From positions 366,196,605 through 366,260,604 of the forward strand of contig OX422216.1 of the NCBI GenBank assembly GCA_949130495.1: a DNA stretch of 64,000 nucleotides, given 5' to 3'. The notes beneath the pieces are model-generated. The model was given only the letters and a program-made list of their open reading frames with translations. It was not told where the DNA came from and ran no database searches. Origin of the DNA: Sambucus nigra (taxonomy: Eukaryota; Streptophyta; Magnoliopsida; Dipsacales; Adoxaceae). Positions 59,855-64,000 of this stretch are shown piece by piece; within the stretch, counting starts at the first letter, position 1, and every line of letters starts with the position of its first letter. The position numbers were made by a program, and so were the translations under genes.

Positions 59855-61244
59855 TGTTGTACAAGCTCCTTATAATCAAAACCTCAATTACCTACAAATA
59901 TAAAACAAAATCAAGTGTAGCGGTAAGTAAGGGTATCAATCCACTTCCTAGGGAGTAAGCTAGAGACAAATTCAATTGTAATTCACTTTTTATTTTCTTC
60001 TTGTGCTTTTTCACTTTTCTAATTTTTTTAGCTTTTTCAATATTAAAACAATAGGGTGAGGTGATGATTTAAACTAAACTAAACTAAATGTAATATGATA
60101 ACATCTAACTAGAAAGTTACTAAAATGAAAAAAAAAAAGTCTAACACTAAAATAAGAGATAAAGTGAGGTAAATAATTGTGAGAACAATCAAGGAGTGGG
60201 ATTACACCACAAATTTTAGTTATTCTAATTAATTAATTTAATTATTTGAATTATCCCAAATTAATATCAAAATTAAAAACCAACTCTCGTTGCAAGTGTA
60301 ATTATAATAGTAATCTTTTAGAAAATTAAGTTTAACACCCCACAACTCTAGAAAAATAGAATCACACTCCTTTTAATTAATCACCCGCTAGGATCGATCA
60401 ATTAAAATTTATGTAAATCTTAGAAAATAAATTTAGAGTTGAAATTCAAGTTATAATACCCCACTTAAGAAACCCCTATCTCTAGTTCGAATCTAAAATG
60501 GGTATTATCACTAGAATTTCGATTTTCTCTAGAAAATCATTTACCCTCTCTCGAGACGTAAATTTAAGGGTGAGGGATCAAAATTAACATTCAAAGGGAC
60601 TTTTCAAGTAATTAAACTAATTAAAATAAAATAACATCAAATAAAGGTTTTACCCCACCCCTTGAAAGGGGATTTAGCCTAACATGATATGAAATTTGAC
60701 AAATTAATAATCAAGGCTACAAAAATAAAATATAAGGGAATTGAACAAGCAAACCAAATCTCTTTGAGAAAGTTGAACTCTACTCTTCCAAATTGAAGCA
60801 TACAATCCCTCCAACTGAGCATCCAAATGATTTGAAATTAAATATTCACTCAATTAACTCTCTTACAATATTTAATCTCACAAATATCTAACAAAAATAA
60901 AAAGAATAAAATAAAACTATTTACAAATGGTATTTTTCTCTACAATTCTCTCTCTAGAATTTTCCTATCTAAAAGTTCTCTCTTAAATGGGGTCTTGAGT
61001 CTTCTTTTATAGTAGAAGCATGGCACACATGGGGCTAAGGGGGATTTTGGGTAAATGGCTAAGGGGTGCATGTGGATATGGTGTGAGGTCATGTGAATTA
61101 AAAATCTGATATGGTTTATGGGTATTTTTGGTAATGGGGTTTTGGGATAAAAGAGTAGTTGAGGGTAATATGGGAAAAAGGGTAAAGTGGGTTAAGTGAG
61201 TTGTGAGGGTTAAATGATATGTGGGTTTGGCTTTTAGCAGTTAG

Positions 61245-61735
61245 AAGAACTCGTGAATGGCTTTAGAGGTAAATGGGTTTTTTGGACATTGGTTTGGTGG
61301 CTTTCGGGTTTGGGGGGCTTAGCTGGATGGGTTCGGGTTGGATCGGGATATGGAGAGGGGCGACGGTTTGGGTTCCATCAACTCGCCGGAGTGGAGGTGA
61401 GTGCGGGTGAGGTCGACGCCGCTGGAGATGGAGGTCGTCGGATGGTGGGTTCCAGCGGCAGGGGCGTGGCGACGGTGGGGAGTAGTAACGAGGTCGGATG
61501 GTGATGGCGTCGCGGGTTCAAGGCTGCGCCAACGGCGGGATGGAGCAATGGGTAGGTGCAGGGGCGTCGCCAGCGAGGTTAGGAGGTGGGTCACAGCAGG
61601 GAGCTCGCCGGAGGTGCAAGGTCGCCAGGGTTTCGTTGTCCGCCGATATGGACGGAGGTGGTAGGTAGGGGGTTGTGGTTGTGAAATGGAGGTTGGGGTT
61701 TAATGTTGGTTGGTCATGGTGGGAGACCATGTGAG
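61245..61735. other. GC-rich island within the solo LTR
   Basis: About 500 bp far richer in G and C than the rest, with CGCCGG, GTCGCC and GGCGACGG phrases, open on both strands because of composition. No recognised protein. G-rich on the plus strand. Confidence 0.5.
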
Positions 61736-61939
61736 TGTGTGAGTTTTTAGTTATAGAGGATAGAGAGAGAAAAGGGTAGTGTAGGGAAGAAGATGATAAG
61801 GGGTAGTTTTAGTGTGGTAGGGTGTAGGATGAGTTAGGTGAGGATGTGGGGTTATTTTGGGTGTAGGGGTGTGTAGGTATATTTGGGTGTGTTTGGTAGT
61901 GTGTAGGTTTTAGGGGGTGTGTGTTTAAGTTGGGCCCAT

Positions 61940-62345
61940 AAAAGTAACACTAATAAAATTAAATTAATAAAATAAAATAAAATAAAAACCTAATAAAATA
62001 ATAAAGACTCAATTGAACTTAATAAAACTAAAAAAAATAAAATCTAACTAAAAATAAAACAAACTAAAAACAATAAAAATATCAAAACTAAAAAAATAAA
62101 ATCCTAAGCTATTAAAAACTGAAATAATAAAACAAAAGAAATAAAAAAATGAAAAATCTAATAAAAACTAAAGTCCTAAAAACTAAAAATAAACTACTAA
62201 AACTAATCCTAATAAAATAAGACAAAACTAAAAGCTAATAAAAATCAAAATAAAATAAAATTATACCAATAAAATAAAATAAAGCCTAGAAAATACTAAA
62301 TAAATCTAAAATAAATTCTAAAAATAAAAATGACTCAAACTAAAA
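61940..62345. repeat. A-rich low-complexity block
   Basis: About 400 bases of AATAAAACTAAAAATAA-type sequence with almost no G and few T on the plus strand. Confidence 0.8.
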
Positions 62346-62592
62346 AAAAATACAAAAAGACACAAACTAAACACACACAGGCTTTGGGGTAGGTTTAGGT
62401 AGGCTAGGGTTACGGGATTGGTAATTAGCACCATTTTAACTGCAAATTGCCTGGAAATATAGCTTTTGACACAACAACTGCAATTAAGCCTGCATATTGA
62501 ACAATTAAGCGCATAAGACCCATATTGTCGAGAATTAGCAACTAAAGTACATCTATTGGGGGTATAAATTGTACAGTTTTGTGTGCTTATCA

Positions 62593-62820
62593 GTAGGTTG
62601 TAGCACGCAAAAGGTACCTCGAGTTCCACTGGGAGAATTGCCTCAGCGCCAAACACCAATGATAAAGGGGTGTACCCTGGAGGTTTCTTCTTTATTGTTC
62701 TATATGCCCACAAGACCTCTGGTCTTTTATCATCCCAAGTTCCTAGAAAATATTCTAACATCTTCGAGAGGATGTCACCAGAGTCTTGTTCGCGGCTTCA
62801 GTCTGTCCATTGCACTTAGG
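62593..62820 (-). pseudogene. integrase core remnant of the second Tat-type element
   Basis: The minus strand reads PKCNGQTEAANKTL (with the catalytic Glu), then after a frame change MLEYFLGTWDDKRPEVLWAY and GYTPLSLVFGAEAILPVELE, the conserved end of the Gypsy integrase catalytic core. It is cut at 62820 by the TG end of another LTR and at 62593 by the solo LTR. The rest of pol would lie to the right of the window or be lost. Confidence 0.85.
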
Positions 62821-64000
62821 TGTAATAACCCTTACTTTTGAGTAATTTATTTTATATTAATTTGCCTTGTGAGGTAATTATATAAAATATTGGTAAATGG
62901 GATAAATATTGTTTTAAGTGAATTAAAAGATAATATTTATCAAGTTGTGCTTATTTAATGTTATGTGCATGAAAATGGTATTACGCTATGATAAATGGTG
63001 TCGTTGTGCTTCAAACGACAATTATGGGTTAAATGAAGTTGAAAATGGAAATGAGATATATTATTCTGGATGCCAATTTAGAGGGCGTAGTTAGTCCTGA
63101 AATATGTGAGATAGTCAAAATAAGTGCCATATTGTATTTTTGGGTTCCGGACACTTTTTATAGACTATGACTTAAATATGAAGTTACGAGTCATTTTAAT
63201 ATGGCATTGACAATTAAAGATGGGAATTAAGGATAGAGGCACGTTTAAGTCTTGCAACCCATTTTATTTCTTAAGTGTCTATTTTCTAAGCCTAGAGAGA
63301 AAGAGAGAGGAAGAGATTTGTGGAGAAAAAGAGAAGAAAGGGAAGAAAATTGAAGATTGAAGCTTGGATTGGTGGCTAATGGAAAGGAATCTGAGATTTC
63401 AGCATAAGGCAAGTTTCTTACTTGCTAATATATGATTTAGGGTGAATAAATGGTATTGATGGTTGTGTATTTGATATGATTTAACAATTTTTGGGGTTTT
63501 AAGGGATTTTTAGAGTTTGAACCCTTAGAATTTGATTTAGATGTTTATTTTGTAGATTATAATAGTTAGGATGCATTTATGATTGTTTTGGGTTGAATTA
63601 ATGATGTTGGTTGGAGGAGAAATGGAATTTGGGAAAAACTAGGATTCATAACCCGTAGCCTCAATCTTGGCCAATTCGCCAGGGCGAATCGATTCGCTAA
63701 GGGGTGAGGCTACAGGTTTGGGAATCCGAATGGATTCGGGTTAAGGCCGAATCGATTCGGCATGAGATAGAATGTTGGTTTCCTCATCCGAATCGATTCG
63801 CTACCTGGGGAGAATCGATTCGGCCCTAGGGTGAATCGATTCGAAATCCTGCTCTTGGGAAATTTTCTTAACTTAGTTTTTATCCATTCTCTTGTAGGTT
63901 AGGACCTAGGAACCTTATCTTATGAAGTAAACTTAGTGTCCTAGAGTCTTATATTAGTTAGGTAACTACCCTATATTAGAAAGGGATTAGATAGGGCTTA
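62821..64000 (+). mobile_element. start of another Gypsy-type LTR, runs off the window
   Basis: Begins TGTAATAACCCTTAC exactly where integrase is interrupted. It has a purine-rich stretch at 63290-63360 like that of the LTR at 28701 and a cluster of palindromes at 63685-63842. The right end is outside the window. Confidence 0.6.
63685..63842. repeat. cluster of GAATCGATTC palindromes
   Basis: Five exact GAATCGATTC copies at about 63686, 63749, 63790, 63812 and 63833, plus one GAATGGATTC at 63728. One is extended to the 16-bp palindrome GCCGAATCGATTCGGC at 63746-63761. Confidence 0.9.

Larger units (their letters stand above)
59855..62592 (-). mobile_element. solo-LTR-like insertion in integrase
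   Basis: On the minus strand it starts TGATAAGCACAC at 62592 and ends GTACAACA at 59855, splitting an integrase reading. Its first 40 bases recall the LTR start of the composite (TGATAAGTGCATTATTTTGT...TTTATACCC). No internal domain or second LTR is seen, so it is probably a solo LTR left by LTR-LTR recombination. Flanks GTCGT and GTAGG share only three of five bases, so a TSD is not proven. Confidence 0.6.

Noticed and set aside
61253..61730. Overlapping open frames on both strands
   Set aside because: GC-rich composition removes stop codons on both strands; no domain or splice evidence.
59855..62592. Clear 5-bp TSD for the solo LTR
   Set aside because: Flanks GTCGT and GTAGG agree at only three of five positions, so no TSD was claimed.

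Overview
This window is plant nuclear DNA, most likely from an angiosperm with a large repeat-rich genome. The evidence is the plant LTR-retrotransposon families present, primer-binding sites matching plant initiator-Met and Asp-type tRNAs, plant-style TATA boxes and introns, and AT-rich non-coding DNA. I see no rRNA, tRNA, CRISPR or bacterial gene, and no intact host gene. Almost everything is nested and decayed LTR retrotransposon. Calls rest on reading LTR ends, target-site duplications (TSDs), primer-binding sites (PBS) and protein motifs by eye.

Layout. (1) 1-2993: a minus-strand Ty1/Copia element running off the left edge (gag remnant, PBS, LTR-like DNA). (2) 2999-8687: element B, a Copia-type element with both LTRs, TSD ATGGA and a gag remnant but no pol. 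(3) 9242-28334: element C, a minus-strand Ty3/Gypsy element with 2.64-kb LTRs, TSD ATTTA and only a gag remnant. Its 5' LTR is split by (4) element D, 15290-27548, a 12.3-kb Tat-lineage Gypsy element with TSD CTCCT. D carries gag, protease, RT, RNase H, a second RNase H and integrase in one frame interrupted by eleven stop codons. A 42-bp tandem repeat and two antisense genes follow.

(5) About 28701-38370: remains of an Ogre/Tat-like element (LTR-like DNA, tandem repeats, gag and protease remnants, no RT) with a compound AAT/AAC microsatellite. (6) 39822-55695: a composite of four LTRs and three internal regions in direct tandem, bounded by one TSD (GTATG). Each internal region has an Asp-tRNA-type PBS and a related ORF of about 300 codons that I cannot assign to any family. 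Two short exon-like minus-strand segments flank it and may be host-gene remains. (7) 56702-62820: a second, minus-strand Tat/Ogre-type element with a spliced antisense gene on the plus strand and an integrase split by a 2.74-kb solo-LTR-like insertion. (8) 62821-64000: the start of another LTR, inserted in the same integrase, with a cluster of GAATCGATTC palindromes.

How the parts work together: none of the coding sequences seen is intact. D is the only copy with a full enzyme set. B, C, the Ogre-like remnant and the composite lack RT and integrase, so they could only have moved with enzymes supplied in trans. The best leads are the composite array with its unknown ORF, and the antisense genes placed downstream of pol in two separate Tat-type elements.
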